Position numbers and translations under genes: made by a program. Below are positions 17,553 to 25,554 of a stretch of DNA of 64,000 nucleotides, in pieces. The notes below the pieces were generated by a model. The model did not search any database, was not told the origin of the DNA, and saw only the letters and a program-made list of their open reading frames with translations. The stretch lies in contig NZ_FNPC01000006.1 in NCBI RefSeq assembly GCF_900107205.1, positions 186,001-250,000 on the forward strand, in the 5' to 3' direction. This DNA is from Halopenitus persicus (GTDB lineage: Archaea > Halobacteriota > Halobacteria > Halobacteriales > Haloferacaceae). Numbering within the stretch: position 1 is the first letter of the stretch; each line of letters starts with the position of its first letter.

Positions 17553-18211
17553 CCGCCCGCACGCATCGCCTTCTGCGAGAACCGCTCGATCAGGTCGTCG
17601 AGAACTTCCGGATCGCCGGTGAAGCCGACCGTCACCTCCGTCAGCGTCAGCGATCCGGCGACGGCGACCGGCTCGGCCGACAGCTCCGCGGTCCAGCCGT
17701 CGCCGTCGACTCGCGTCGCCTCGGCCGGATCGTCGGTGCCGACGAGGGTCCCGCCGAGGTTGCGGAGGTAGTGAGCGGCCAGTCGCCGCGAGATCCCCCG
17801 ATACGATCGCTCGCGACGGTCGGCAGCGGCGGTGGCGGCGGTGGCCTCGGCCGCGTCAACGTCGGCGGCGTCGGCATCGGTGTCACCGGTGCCGTCGCTT
17901 CCGTCGGCGCCATTGCTTCCGTCGGCGCCATTGCTCCCGCCGGCGACGGGCGGGAAGATCGAGAGGGTGTCGTCCGGGGAAAGCGGCGTGTCGAGCCCCT
18001 GCATATGCAGCACCTCGCGGCCGTTCTTCAGGACGTTTATCTGCGGTGCAAGCATCCCGTCCTCGATCAGGTTCCCCCGCAACCCCTCGTATTCGTTCTC
18101 GAGGGCCACCAATACGTCCTCGACGGTCGCGTCGTCGTCGACCTCGAAGTGGACGGTCTTCGAGCCGGCGGCCTCCCGAAACGTCGCGAAGAATCGCAAC
18201 TCGAGCTCCAT
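17549..18211 (-). CDS. Ubiquitin-like SAMP/MoaD domain fused to a second domain
   Basis: A 220-residue protein. Residues 1-92 form a beta-grasp sulfur-carrier/ubiquitin-like domain (MELELRFFATFREAAGSK, DATVEDVLVALENEY, INVLKNGREVLHMQGLDTPLSPDDTLSIFPPVAGG) that reaches the expected Gly-Gly at 91-92 but does not end there. A Gly/Asp/Ala linker (93-130) leads to a second domain (about 131-220; SYRGISRRLAAHYLRNLGG, VTVGFTGDPEVLDDLIERF), which itself ends in Gly-Gly at 219-220. SAMP and MoaD proteins normally end at the di-glycine, which E1-like UbaA adenylates. A related MoaD C-terminal domain is known in some thermophiles. Here the true acceptor could be either di-glycine. Confidence 0.85.
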   Translation of the reverse strand: MELELRFFATFREAAGSKTVHFEVDDDATVEDVLVALENEYEGLRGNLIEDGMLAPQINVLKNGREVLHMQGLDTPLSPDDTLSIFPPVAGGSNGADGSNGADGSDGTGDTDADAADVDAAEATAATAAADRRERSYRGISRRLAAHYLRNLGGTLVGTDDPAEATRVDGDGWTAELSAEPVAVAGSLTLTEVTVGFTGDPEVLDDLIERFSQKAMRAGG

Positions 18212-18364
18212 ACGCGGTCAAGGGGCGGCGGACGCTTAAATACGGTCGGTGGACCGGGGCGAGCGGCCAAGTGGTCGAGGATCCGACCGATGGAACGGAA
18301 CGACCGGCGGGATCGATCCCGACCAAGTGGAGGAGCCGCCGGGTCCGCCCCGCGCCGAGCGCGG

Positions 18365-18748
18365 TCAGCCGCCGAACCGGATCCCGTCCTCGACGATCCG
18401 GTAGTTCCGCTCGCGGTCGAGTTCCTCCGCGAGCCACTCGTGGTCGTACAGCTGGGCGATCAGCTCAGCGTAGAGGTTTCGCCAGGTGATCGCGTAGATC
18501 GGCGACTGACCCCACGCGCGCAGTTCGGGAACGAACGCGTCGTATCGCTCCATCCGATCCTCGAGGAACTCGATGGCGTCGACGACGACGCTCGCCGCCT
18601 CGGCGGTTCCGTCCGCGTCCTCGATCTCGGCGTTGAGCCGGGACTCGATGCCCGAGACGGCTCGTTGGACGTCCTGTGTCGTCGCCTGGCTGTCCTCGGG
18701 AAGGCCGTCGATGACCCCCTGCGGGATCGCGAGTGAGATCTCGCTCAT
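18365..18748 (-). CDS. Conserved haloarchaeal protein, unknown function
   Basis: A 127-residue, mainly helical acidic protein (MSEISLAIPQGVIDGLPEDSQATTQDVQRAVSGIESRLNAEIED). Its C-terminal half is Trp/Tyr-rich (AWGQSPIYAITWRNLYAELIAQLYDHEWLAEELDRERNYRIVEDGIRFGG). There is no signal peptide, membrane helix or metal motif. The start at base 18748 is chosen at the helical N-terminus; the longer upstream frame runs through a promoter-like intergenic stretch. It is divergent from the small gene at 18923, and the two may share control sequence in the 174-base gap. Confidence 0.65.
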   Translation of the reverse strand: MSEISLAIPQGVIDGLPEDSQATTQDVQRAVSGIESRLNAEIEDADGTAEAASVVVDAIEFLEDRMERYDAFVPELRAWGQSPIYAITWRNLYAELIAQLYDHEWLAEELDRERNYRIVEDGIRFGG

Positions 18749-18922
18749 ACCCGACGTGTGACCCGCAGCCGAAAAAACGTCCCGGGGACCGGCGCCACAT
18801 CGTGGCCCCGCGGACCGGCGCCACAGCACGGGCCGACGGCGGGACGTCGGAGCGGCGTCGAAACCACGGCTCGCTCGAGAAACGCGGTACCGCTTAAGAG
18901 CCTGCCGGCCGAGGAACGACGT

Positions 18923-19234
18923 ATGACGACCACCGACGCGTCCGACGAGCTCGAACGACAGGCGGAGCAGCTGCACGAGGAGACGACCCACGCGTTCCGG
19001 ACCTCGGTGTCGATGTCGCTCGAGACGCGGGACACGCTGAGCGCGATCCGTGACGACCTGAACGACCGGATCGGTCACACGGTAGTCGACACCGACGACG
19101 TCGTCCGGCTGGCTCTCCAGGGAGCCGCGCGCCAGCACGAGCTCGGGGACGAGGAGGACCCACGAGAGATCGCTGAACTGACGGCCGCGATCCACGACGC
19201 GGTCGACGTCGATCACGCCGAGGATCGCGAGTGA
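18923..19234 (+). CDS. Small acidic protein, unknown function
   Basis: A 103-residue, mostly helical acidic protein (MTTTDASDELERQAEQLHEETTHAFRTSVSMSLETRDTLSAIRDDLNDRIGHTV). The segment SVSMSLETRDTLSAIRDDL followed by DTDDVVRLALQGAARQHEL could form a short strand plus two helices as in ribbon-helix-helix DNA binders, but this is a weak inference. A TATA-like CGCTTAAGAG lies about 30 bases before the ATG, suggesting a leaderless or short-leader transcript. It is convergent with the formamidase gene. Confidence 0.6.
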   Translation: MTTTDASDELERQAEQLHEETTHAFRTSVSMSLETRDTLSAIRDDLNDRIGHTVVDTDDVVRLALQGAARQHELGDEEDPREIAELTAAIHDAVDVDHAEDRE

Positions 19235-19261
19235 GCCGGGATCGACGGCGGAAGGGGCTGA

Positions 19262-20533
19262 TCACCCCAGCGGGTCGTCGGTGACGACGAGGTCGCCGCG
19301 GTCCTCGGCGTTCCCGAGGCTGCCGGGCGAGAGGTCGAACTCGAAGGCGCCGGTCGGCAGCGCCAGCGTGGAACAGGCGTTGGGAACGTCGACGACGCCG
19401 CTCTGGCGGCCCTCGATGGGAACGGTGCCGAGGATGTGCAGCGCCTGCTGGCCCGTGTACCCGAACTTCTTCAGGTAGTCGATGGCCTGGAGACAGGCGC
19501 GTCGGTACGCGGTGTGGGAGTCGATGTACTTCTGCTCGCCGTCCTCGGTGACGGAGTAGCCACAGAAGGTGACGTAGTCCTCGAAGTTCGGTCCGCGGTG
19601 GCCGGGCTCGAAGATCGGGTGGGAGACGCCGTGTTTCTCCATCCCGTCCTCGATCACGTCGAACTTGAGGTCGACGTAGGCGGCCATCTCGATGGCGCCA
19701 CAGAAGGTGATCTCCCCGTCACCCTGCGAGGCGTGGAAGTCGCCGATGCCGAACTTGGCCCCGTCGACGTAGACCGGGAAGTACACCGTCGACCCGATCG
19801 AGAGGTCCTTGATGTCGTGGTTCCCCCCGTGTTCACGCGGCGGGACGGTGCGAGCGGCGACCTCGGCGGCCTCGTCGGCCTCCTCGGGGTCCATCTCGCC
19901 CATCTGTGCGCCGTCCTTCGTGGGCGGGTTCGCCACGCCGGGTTCGGCCTCGCCGGTCGGGTGGTTCGGGATCGATTCGGGGTCCTCGGCGTGTTTGTCG
20001 ATGAGCGCCTGCTCCCGCTCGTTCCACTCCTCGAGCAGCTCTTTGCTCGGGGCACAGCCGGCGAGTCCGGGATGGATCTTGCCTTCATACCGGACGTCGG
20101 GAACGTGTCGGGAGGAAACCGTGTATCCGTCGAGGTCCCAGATCGACTTCGCGGCCTTCGGGAAGTGGTCGGTGAGGAACCCGCCGCCGTTCTGTTGGGA
20201 GAAGGTGCCGGTGAACCCGAACTCCGAGCGACCGTTGAGCGGTCCCATGTCGAGGAACTCCACCTTGAGGAGGTCGCCGGGCGTCGCGCCGTTCACGTGA
20301 ACCGGACCGGCGAGATAATGAACCTGGGTGAGGTCCACGTCGCGGACCTCGTTCGGGTCGTCGTTGTCGGAGATCTGGCCGCCGGTCCAATCGAGCGCCT
20401 CGAGACGGGCCGTCTCGCCGGGATCGACCTCGACCACGGCCGGGATGTCGGGATGCCACCGGTTGAACGGGTTGGCACCGGGCTGTTCGTCAGGGGGACT
20501 GTCGACGTCGACTTCGAATTTTACCTCGGGCAT
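19262..20533 (-). CDS. fmdA: Formamidase (FmdA/AmdA family)
   Basis: A 423-residue cytoplasmic hydrolase that would convert formamide (or acetamide) to the acid plus ammonia. Family features are the N-terminal NRWHPDIPAVVEVDPGETARLE, HYLAGPVHVNGATPGDLLKVEF, FTGTFSQQNGGGFLTDHFP, IHPGLAGCAPSKELLEEWN, REHGGNHDIKDLSIGSTVYFPVYVDGAKFGIGDFHASQGDGE and VDVPNACSTLALPTGAFEFDL. Length agrees with bacterial formamidase (about 405-415). An AmiS/UreI-type channel gene lies 105 bases upstream on the same strand, making a scavenging module for short-chain amides. A TATA-like CTAAGTATG is visible in the gap, so fmdA may also have its own promoter. Confidence 0.92.
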   Translation of the reverse strand: MPEVKFEVDVDSPPDEQPGANPFNRWHPDIPAVVEVDPGETARLEALDWTGGQISDNDDPNEVRDVDLTQVHYLAGPVHVNGATPGDLLKVEFLDMGPLNGRSEFGFTGTFSQQNGGGFLTDHFPKAAKSIWDLDGYTVSSRHVPDVRYEGKIHPGLAGCAPSKELLEEWNEREQALIDKHAEDPESIPNHPTGEAEPGVANPPTKDGAQMGEMDPEEADEAAEVAARTVPPREHGGNHDIKDLSIGSTVYFPVYVDGAKFGIGDFHASQGDGEITFCGAIEMAAYVDLKFDVIEDGMEKHGVSHPIFEPGHRGPNFEDYVTFCGYSVTEDGEQKYIDSHTAYRRACLQAIDYLKKFGYTGQQALHILGTVPIEGRQSGVVDVPNACSTLALPTGAFEFDLSPGSLGNAEDRGDLVVTDDPLG

Positions 20534-20638
20534 TGGTATCGTGGGTCATAGGACCCGATCGATACTACTCCGGAATCATACTTAGTGTTTAGGTAACATC
20601 TCACGAACATATGTCGGAACGAAGGAGACGGCGGGCGG

Positions 20639-21160
20639 TCACGCCCACGGCCAGTACCCGGCAGCCATCAGGTAGCCGGCGACGGCCGTGACGACCCCCG
20701 TTGCGCCCGTGAACCAGCCGACGGCGTCCGTATACTCCGCGCGTTCCAGGCCGAGCAACACGAAGAACGCGGCCCAGAGGACCGCCCACAGCCACCAGAG
20801 GCCGGTCAGCCCGACGTCGCCGGTGAGCAGGACGATATAGCCGGTCGGAACCGCCGTGAGCGCGACGAAGAAACAGTACCAGCCGAACGAACGCTGGTCC
20901 TCGATGCCCCGATACGCGTTGGCTCCGATCCAGAGGTACGTGAACGAGAAGAGCATCGTCCCGGCGGCGTTGAACGGCGTGCCGGCCGAGGCGTCGCCGC
21001 CGAACGCCCACCAGAGCACGATGAGGAAGGTGATCAGTCCGGTCAGGAAGTTGAACACGGCGACGTCATCGTCGGTCCCGTAGCCCAACAGCCACAGTCC
21101 GTTGACGAAGAGAACGCCGCCGACGAACAGCAATCCCATTCCGAGGACGCCATATACCAT
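20639..21160 (-). CDS. amiS: AmiS/UreI-family amide or urea channel
   Basis: A 173-residue membrane protein with about six helices (YGVLGMGLLFVGGVLFVNGLWLLG, FNFLTGLITFLIVLWWAFGG, TMLFSFTYLWIGANAY, WYCFFVALTAVPTGYIVLL, LWWLWAVLWAAFFVLLGLE, GVVTAVAGYLMAAGYWPW). The family passes urea or short amides across the membrane. The pairing with formamidase downstream points to an amide rather than urea, since no urease is in view. I use the ATG at 21160 rather than the GTG three codons earlier because GAGGTGA then sits at a workable distance. Two palindromes lie 21-69 bases upstream. Confidence 0.88.
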   Translation of the reverse strand: MVYGVLGMGLLFVGGVLFVNGLWLLGYGTDDDVAVFNFLTGLITFLIVLWWAFGGDASAGTPFNAAGTMLFSFTYLWIGANAYRGIEDQRSFGWYCFFVALTAVPTGYIVLLTGDVGLTGLWWLWAVLWAAFFVLLGLERAEYTDAVGWFTGATGVVTAVAGYLMAAGYWPWA

Positions 21161-21180
21161 CGTTACCACTCACCTCGTTC

Positions 21181-21229
21181 CGCGGTGTTTATCACCGCGC
21201 TATTTTGACTCGCGGTATTTATTACCGTG
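21181..21229. promoter_or_regulatory. Paired palindromic operator-like sites
   Basis: The first site (21181-21199) is CGCGGTG-TTTAT-CACCGCG with perfect 7-bp arms. The second (21211-21229) is CGCGGTA-TTTAT-TACCGTG with one arm mismatch. They share the TTTAT centre and are spaced exactly 30 bases apart. They sit directly upstream of amiS on the minus strand, where the AT core could also act as or overlap a TATA box. They are about 105-155 bases before crcB on the other strand. Confidence 0.7.
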
Positions 21230-21270
21230 TTATTCGACATCATTGCACAAAGAAATACGGACATCTGACA

Positions 21271-21277
21271 TTTATAT
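21271..21277 (+). promoter_or_regulatory. TATA box for the crcB pair
   Basis: TTTATAT at 21271-21277 is the best TATA-like element before the first fluoride channel gene (ATG at 21335). Transcription would begin near 21300, leaving a leader of about 35 bases. I saw no fluoride-riboswitch consensus in that leader. Confidence 0.5.
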
Positions 21278-21334
21278 TTTGCCGGTATCCGGGTCTGACC
21301 GTACACATTTGTACCGCTCGCCCGTTTCGACGGT

Positions 21335-21727
21335 ATGTTCCTGGATCACGATCGGGGCCGGGCGCTCGAGGTGGCGCTGCTGATCGCGATCGGCGGCTTC
21401 GTCGGCGGGGTCCTCAGACACGCGATCGCCGACGTCGTCGTCGCGCCGGGCGGCACGTTGGCGGCGAACGTCCTCGGCTGTCTCGCGCTCGGGTTTCTGA
21501 CCTACGAGGCCGAGCTCGCCGGGACGTTCGCGGAGGAGACGGGGTACGTCCTCTCGACCGGATTTCTCTCCTCGTTCACGACCTACAGCACCTTCGCGCT
21601 CGAGACGATGCAGGCGGCGCCCCTCCTCGGCGCCGGCAACGTCGTCGCGAACTACGGGCTCGGGGCGGTCGCCGTCCTCCTCGGTCGGTCGACCGCGATG
21701 ACGGTTACGGAGGAGCGAGCACGATGA
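21335..21727 (+). CDS. crcB: Fluoride channel Fluc/CrcB, first subunit
   Basis: A 130-residue, four-helix membrane protein that exports fluoride as a dual-topology dimer. Signature segments are GGFVGGVLRHAIADV in helix 1, GTLAANVLGCLALGFLTYE with the pore asparagine in helix 2, and TGFLSSFTTYSTFALET, the conserved G-F-x-(G/S)-x-(F/T)TT(F/Y)STF break in helix 3. A second crcB starts 24 bases downstream. Paired genes in archaea and Gram-positives often form heterodimers with opposite topology. Confidence 0.93.
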   Translation: MFLDHDRGRALEVALLIAIGGFVGGVLRHAIADVVVAPGGTLAANVLGCLALGFLTYEAELAGTFAEETGYVLSTGFLSSFTTYSTFALETMQAAPLLGAGNVVANYGLGAVAVLLGRSTAMTVTEERAR

Positions 21728-21750
21728 CGGGGACGGAGGCGTGAGACCGG

Positions 21751-22116
21751 ATGGTCGACGCATCCCTGCTCGTCGGGCTCGGGGCGGCGACGGGAGCGCT
21801 GCTCCGGCACGGAACCGCCTCGGTCGTCGCGAGCCGACTGGGGGACCGAGACCTCCCGTACGGAACGGCGACGGTCAACGTCGTCGGCTCGTTCGTCCTC
21901 GGGCTCGTGACGTTCTCGGGCGCGAGCACGTCGGTCCAGTTTCTCGTCGGAACCGGTGCCTGCGGAGCCTACACCACGTTCTCGTCGTTCTCGGTCGAGA
22001 CGGTGCGGCTGTGGGAGTCGGGCCGGCCGCTGTTGGCCGGCTGGTACGCCGTCGCGAATCTGGCCGGTGCGCTCGCAGCGCTCGGGGCCGCACGGGCCGT
22101 CGTGACGGCCGTTTGA
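21751..22116 (+). CDS. crcB: Fluoride channel Fluc/CrcB, second subunit
   Basis: A 121-residue paralogue of the preceding gene. Helix 1 has GLGAATGALLRHGTAS, helix 2 YGTATVNVVGSFVLGLVTF with the conserved asparagine, helix 3 GTGACGAYTTFSSFSVETV, and helix 4 YAVANLAGALAALGAARAV. It is encoded on the same strand 24 bases after the first copy, implying co-expression and probably heterodimer formation. It is convergent with the chaperonin-like gene. Confidence 0.93.
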   Translation: MVDASLLVGLGAATGALLRHGTASVVASRLGDRDLPYGTATVNVVGSFVLGLVTFSGASTSVQFLVGTGACGAYTTFSSFSVETVRLWESGRPLLAGWYAVANLAGALAALGAARAVVTAV

Positions 22117-22147
22117 GGCACCGGCAGTTCGGCGGCCGACCGCTCAC

Positions 22148-23854
22148 TCAGTGACCGATCGCCCACGGGTATCCGTGGGTGGAGCGTTCGGGACCGCCGG
22201 TCGCGTGGCCGTGACCGTGATTATGGCCGTGACCGTGGCCGTGGTCGTCGGCGTCGTGGGGGCCGGCCTCCCCGATCGACCCGGCGATCCGGATGATCCC
22301 GTCGATCCGAAGGATCGAGCACGCCGCCTGGGTGGCGTTGGAGACGATCCGGGTTTTCAGCGGCAGGGGCTCGACGATCCCCGCGGACAGGACGTCAGTG
22401 ACCGCCCCCGCGGTCGCGTCGAAGCCCGCGGTCCGGTCGCCCGCGTCGTGTCGGCGACGCAGCTCCAGGGTCGTCTCGAGCGCGTCGGCGCCGGCGTTTC
22501 GCGCGAGCGTGGCCGGGATCGTCTCGAGCGCGTCCGCGAACCGGTCGACGGCGAGCTGCTCGCGGGTTCGGATCGTCGGACTCCACCGGCGAAGGTCGTG
22601 CGCGATCGCGGCCTCGGTCGCGCCGCCGCCGGGAAGAAGCGCCGGGCGCTCGCCGAACCCCTCGAGCAGGCGGAGCCCGTCGGCGACGATGCGTTCGGTT
22701 TCCTCGACGACGTGTTCGGGGCTCCCGCGGAGCAGCAACGAGGTCTGCGTGGACGCCGCGTCACGGACGATCACGAACGTCGACCCGCCCAGGGACCGAC
22801 GCTCCAGCAGGTCCGCGCGGCCGACGGTTTCCGGCGTGAGATCCTCGATCCGCATCACCGGAGCCGCACCGGTCGCGCGCTCGATCTTGTGGATCTCGTC
22901 CTGTCTGGTTCGCTCGACCGAGACGATGCCCGCCCGTGCCAGCAGCGACCGGAACCGGTCGTCGATCGACTTCTGTGAGAGGAGCACGTCGACGTCGAGC
23001 TCGCGAAGCGTGGCGAGCAGCCGGTCGTACTCCGCCGACTCGAACTCCCGAAGGCGCCGACGCTGGTCGGCGGTCTCGACCGAAACCCGCGCCGCCGAGC
23101 CGTCCCGCTCGAGGGCGATCTCGTCGTCGACGATCGCGATCCGGGGATCCGAGAGCCGGTCCGGAAGCTCCGTCGGCACGTCGGACAGCGACGTCGAGGA
23201 CCGGTCCGTATCGACCACGAGGCCGTCGATCAGCTCCGAGTCGGTCGTCGCGCCGCCCGGCGCGTGCTGGATCGTCAACCGTTCGGAGCGAGTGGCCCCG
23301 TCGCCGCCGTCGACCAGCGTGGACCGATACCCGCGAACGATGAGATCCGCCAGGAAGGCCGTTCGCTCCGCGTCCCAGCGGCCGGTGACCGCGGTCGCCA
23401 CGACGTCCCGAAGGGCATCCCCGTCGTCGGCGTCCCCCGGATCGGCGAGTTCCGCCGCCCGATCCCGCGCACGGCGGGACGCGGCGGCGTACCCGTTCAC
23501 GACCGTGGTCGGGTGGAGGCCGTCCTCGATCAGCGGTTCGGCCTCCCGGAGGAGGGCACCGGCGAGGACGATGGCCGACGTCGCTCCGTCGCCGAGGGCG
23601 CCGCCCTGCGCCCGGGCGAGGTCGGCGACGATCCGCGCGGCCGGGGCCTCGACGTCGAGTTGATCCACGATGTGGGAGCCGTCGTTCGTCACCAGCACCT
23701 CGCCGTCCCCGACGACCATCTTGTCGTTGCCGGCGGGCCCGAGCGTCGTTCGCACCACGTCCGCGAGCGCGGCGCCGGCTGAGACGTTGTGCGTCAGCGC
23801 GTCGTCGCCGTCGATCTCCTCGGAAACGTCCGCGATCGTGTGTGCGGGACTCAT
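22148..23854 (-). CDS. Divergent group II chaperonin (thermosome-like) subunit
   Basis: A 568-residue protein of the thermosome/CCT family, an ATP-driven folding chamber. The ATP-site segments LGPAGNDKMVVGDGEVLVTNDG, GDGATSAIVLAGALL and LPGGGATEAAIAHDLRRW, and the C-terminal VKT-like KTRIVSNATQAACSILRIDGII are recognisable but changed. The usual GPKGMDKM, GDGTTT and LRIDDVI are all altered. The C-terminus carries a His/Gly-rich tail (DDHGHGHGHNHGHGHATGG, about residues 537-555) instead of the usual Gly/Met tail. I take it as an extra, specialised subunit rather than the main thermosome. The start at 23854 drops nine codons upstream. Confidence 0.85.
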   Translation of the reverse strand: MSPAHTIADVSEEIDGDDALTHNVSAGAALADVVRTTLGPAGNDKMVVGDGEVLVTNDGSHIVDQLDVEAPAARIVADLARAQGGALGDGATSAIVLAGALLREAEPLIEDGLHPTTVVNGYAAASRRARDRAAELADPGDADDGDALRDVVATAVTGRWDAERTAFLADLIVRGYRSTLVDGGDGATRSERLTIQHAPGGATTDSELIDGLVVDTDRSSTSLSDVPTELPDRLSDPRIAIVDDEIALERDGSAARVSVETADQRRRLREFESAEYDRLLATLRELDVDVLLSQKSIDDRFRSLLARAGIVSVERTRQDEIHKIERATGAAPVMRIEDLTPETVGRADLLERRSLGGSTFVIVRDAASTQTSLLLRGSPEHVVEETERIVADGLRLLEGFGERPALLPGGGATEAAIAHDLRRWSPTIRTREQLAVDRFADALETIPATLARNAGADALETTLELRRRHDAGDRTAGFDATAGAVTDVLSAGIVEPLPLKTRIVSNATQAACSILRIDGIIRIAGSIGEAGPHDADDHGHGHGHNHGHGHATGGPERSTHGYPWAIGH

Positions 23855-23982
23855 ACGTGAGCAGTGATCGTGAGAACGCAAAACACGGGCATAAACCTGC
23901 TGCCGGAAGGGGATTCGTCGGTTCGTGAACGGCTCGGGATCGCGGACGACCGCTATCCGGACGGCATCGCCCCGAAGCGACG

Positions 23983-25362
23983 TCAGGCGTCCCCGTCGAG
24001 GAAATACGCCTCGTCGGCGAACGGCTCGTCCTCGCCCGCCACGGCGAGGACGTCGAGGTGAAGTACCGTGGCGTCGACGCCGAGCAGGCCGGCGAGGCTC
24101 GGCTCGGTGCGGCCCTCGTCGCTCGAGACGAGCTCCTTGATGTAGAGGCCGCCCTCGCCGTGGATCTCGAGGATCGAGTGGCTGGGGTCGTCGGGGTCGA
24201 ACCGTGGAATCGCGTCGTCCGCGGTGGCGCCGGTGGCGGCGTCGTCCTCGCCGGCATCGGTCGCGATCTCCGCGAGCGACTCGACGACCGTGACGTCGTA
24301 GACCTCGCGTTCGCGCGTCAGGTTGGCTCGGCGGTGGTCGACGCGAGTCGGCGTGTACTGTTCGATCGTGGCGCCGTCGAGCTCCGCGGCGGCCGCGCGA
24401 AGGTCCTCGAGGGGGACGGCCTCGTCGAACGCGACGAACGCCCGGTAACGCTTGGACGCGTCGAGTCCCTTGACGCGTTCGACCATCTCGTGGGTGGCGA
24501 GCCGCAGCCCCTCGACCTCGACGGCCCCGTCGGCGAAGGCGTTGACGTCCGCCTCGAGACGCTCGACGTCGATCCGGCGCCGGCGCGGCTCCTCGACCTC
24601 GATGACGAACGGTCGGCCGGTGCCGAGCATCCGGGCGTCGACGTCCTCGCGGCCGGCCCCGTGAAAGACGGCGTCGGTCCCGTCCATCACGTCCTCGGCG
24701 ATGGGGGCCACGTACTGCTCGACGCTGTGTTCGTAGAGGTAGCCGGTCCCGTCACAGTGGTCGCAGGGCTCGCGACCGTCGCGGCCGGACCCGTGACACT
24801 CCCGGCAGGGCCATTCGGTCTGTGGGATGTCCCGCTCCAGCTTCCGATAGCGTCCGTAGACGAACGCGGAATTGATCTTCGCGTCGACCCGGTCCGCGTC
24901 GAGGTCGATCGTGAACTGGACGTTCGGGCGGTCGAAGGAGACCTCGGCGCCGGTCAGCCGCCCGACGCGCTTGCCGACCTCGCGGTTGAACTCGGAGTTG
25001 AACGCCTCGCCGGCGTCGGGGTCGAGCCCGCACTCCTCCCGGAGAAACCGGCCGTTCTCCTCGATCAGCGGCGGGGTTCGCGTGCCGACGTTGTAGGTGT
25101 CGAACGCGACGTCCTCGACGGCCGCCGCGGCGCGGTCGGCCCACTCGTCGAACTCGGTACAGCGCCCCTCACACACCCAGCAGTCGGCCGGCTCGGGCGG
25201 CTCGAAGGGCTCGTCCGACGCGAGCGCGAGCGACGTCCGCAGCGCGCGCCCGCGTTCGGCGTTCGTGAGCCCGAAGCTCCGGTCGGCGACGAGCCGGCCG
25301 AGACAGGCGTCACAGACCGGCCCCGTCGCGACCGCGTCGGCGGCGACCTCGAGTACGTCCAT
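23983..25362 (-). CDS. pus10: tRNA pseudouridine synthase Pus10
   Basis: A 459-residue enzyme that makes pseudouridine 54 and 55 in archaeal tRNAs. The N-terminal THUMP-like region carries a four-cysteine zinc site (VCDACLGRLV with CWVCEGRC). A second cysteine-rich insertion follows in the middle (CRECHGSGRDGREPCDHCDGTGYLYEHSVEQYV). The catalytic core has FHGAGREDVDARMLGTGRPFVIEVEEPRRR, in which the aspartate in REDVDARMLG is the active-site base. The C-terminal IHGEGGLYIKELVSSDEGRTEPSLAGLLG is also typical. Length and order match archaeal Pus10. It stands upstream of the chaperonin-like gene on the same strand, 128 bases apart. Confidence 0.95.
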   Translation of the reverse strand: MDVLEVAADAVATGPVCDACLGRLVADRSFGLTNAERGRALRTSLALASDEPFEPPEPADCWVCEGRCTEFDEWADRAAAAVEDVAFDTYNVGTRTPPLIEENGRFLREECGLDPDAGEAFNSEFNREVGKRVGRLTGAEVSFDRPNVQFTIDLDADRVDAKINSAFVYGRYRKLERDIPQTEWPCRECHGSGRDGREPCDHCDGTGYLYEHSVEQYVAPIAEDVMDGTDAVFHGAGREDVDARMLGTGRPFVIEVEEPRRRRIDVERLEADVNAFADGAVEVEGLRLATHEMVERVKGLDASKRYRAFVAFDEAVPLEDLRAAAAELDGATIEQYTPTRVDHRRANLTREREVYDVTVVESLAEIATDAGEDDAATGATADDAIPRFDPDDPSHSILEIHGEGGLYIKELVSSDEGRTEPSLAGLLGVDATVLHLDVLAVAGEDEPFADEAYFLDGDA

Positions 25363-25554
25363 ACCCGAGCGAGGGCGTCGCGCCGCTAAAGCGTGCGGAT
25401 CCGGGGGCGTGGCGGCGTGGATCGGAGCCGGTGAAAAGTCGATATTCCGATACGAAGGGGATGAAACGACCGATCGCTGAAGAGTGCGTATTGACTATTC
25501 GAGTACGGTCGCTCGGGTAGTATTTACGACGATGGGCGCCAAAAATTGTGACAG

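Noticed and set aside
21278-21334. Fluoride riboswitch before crcB
   Set aside because: The leader is only about 35 bases from the likely transcription start and lacks the pseudoknot and conserved bases of the crcB motif.
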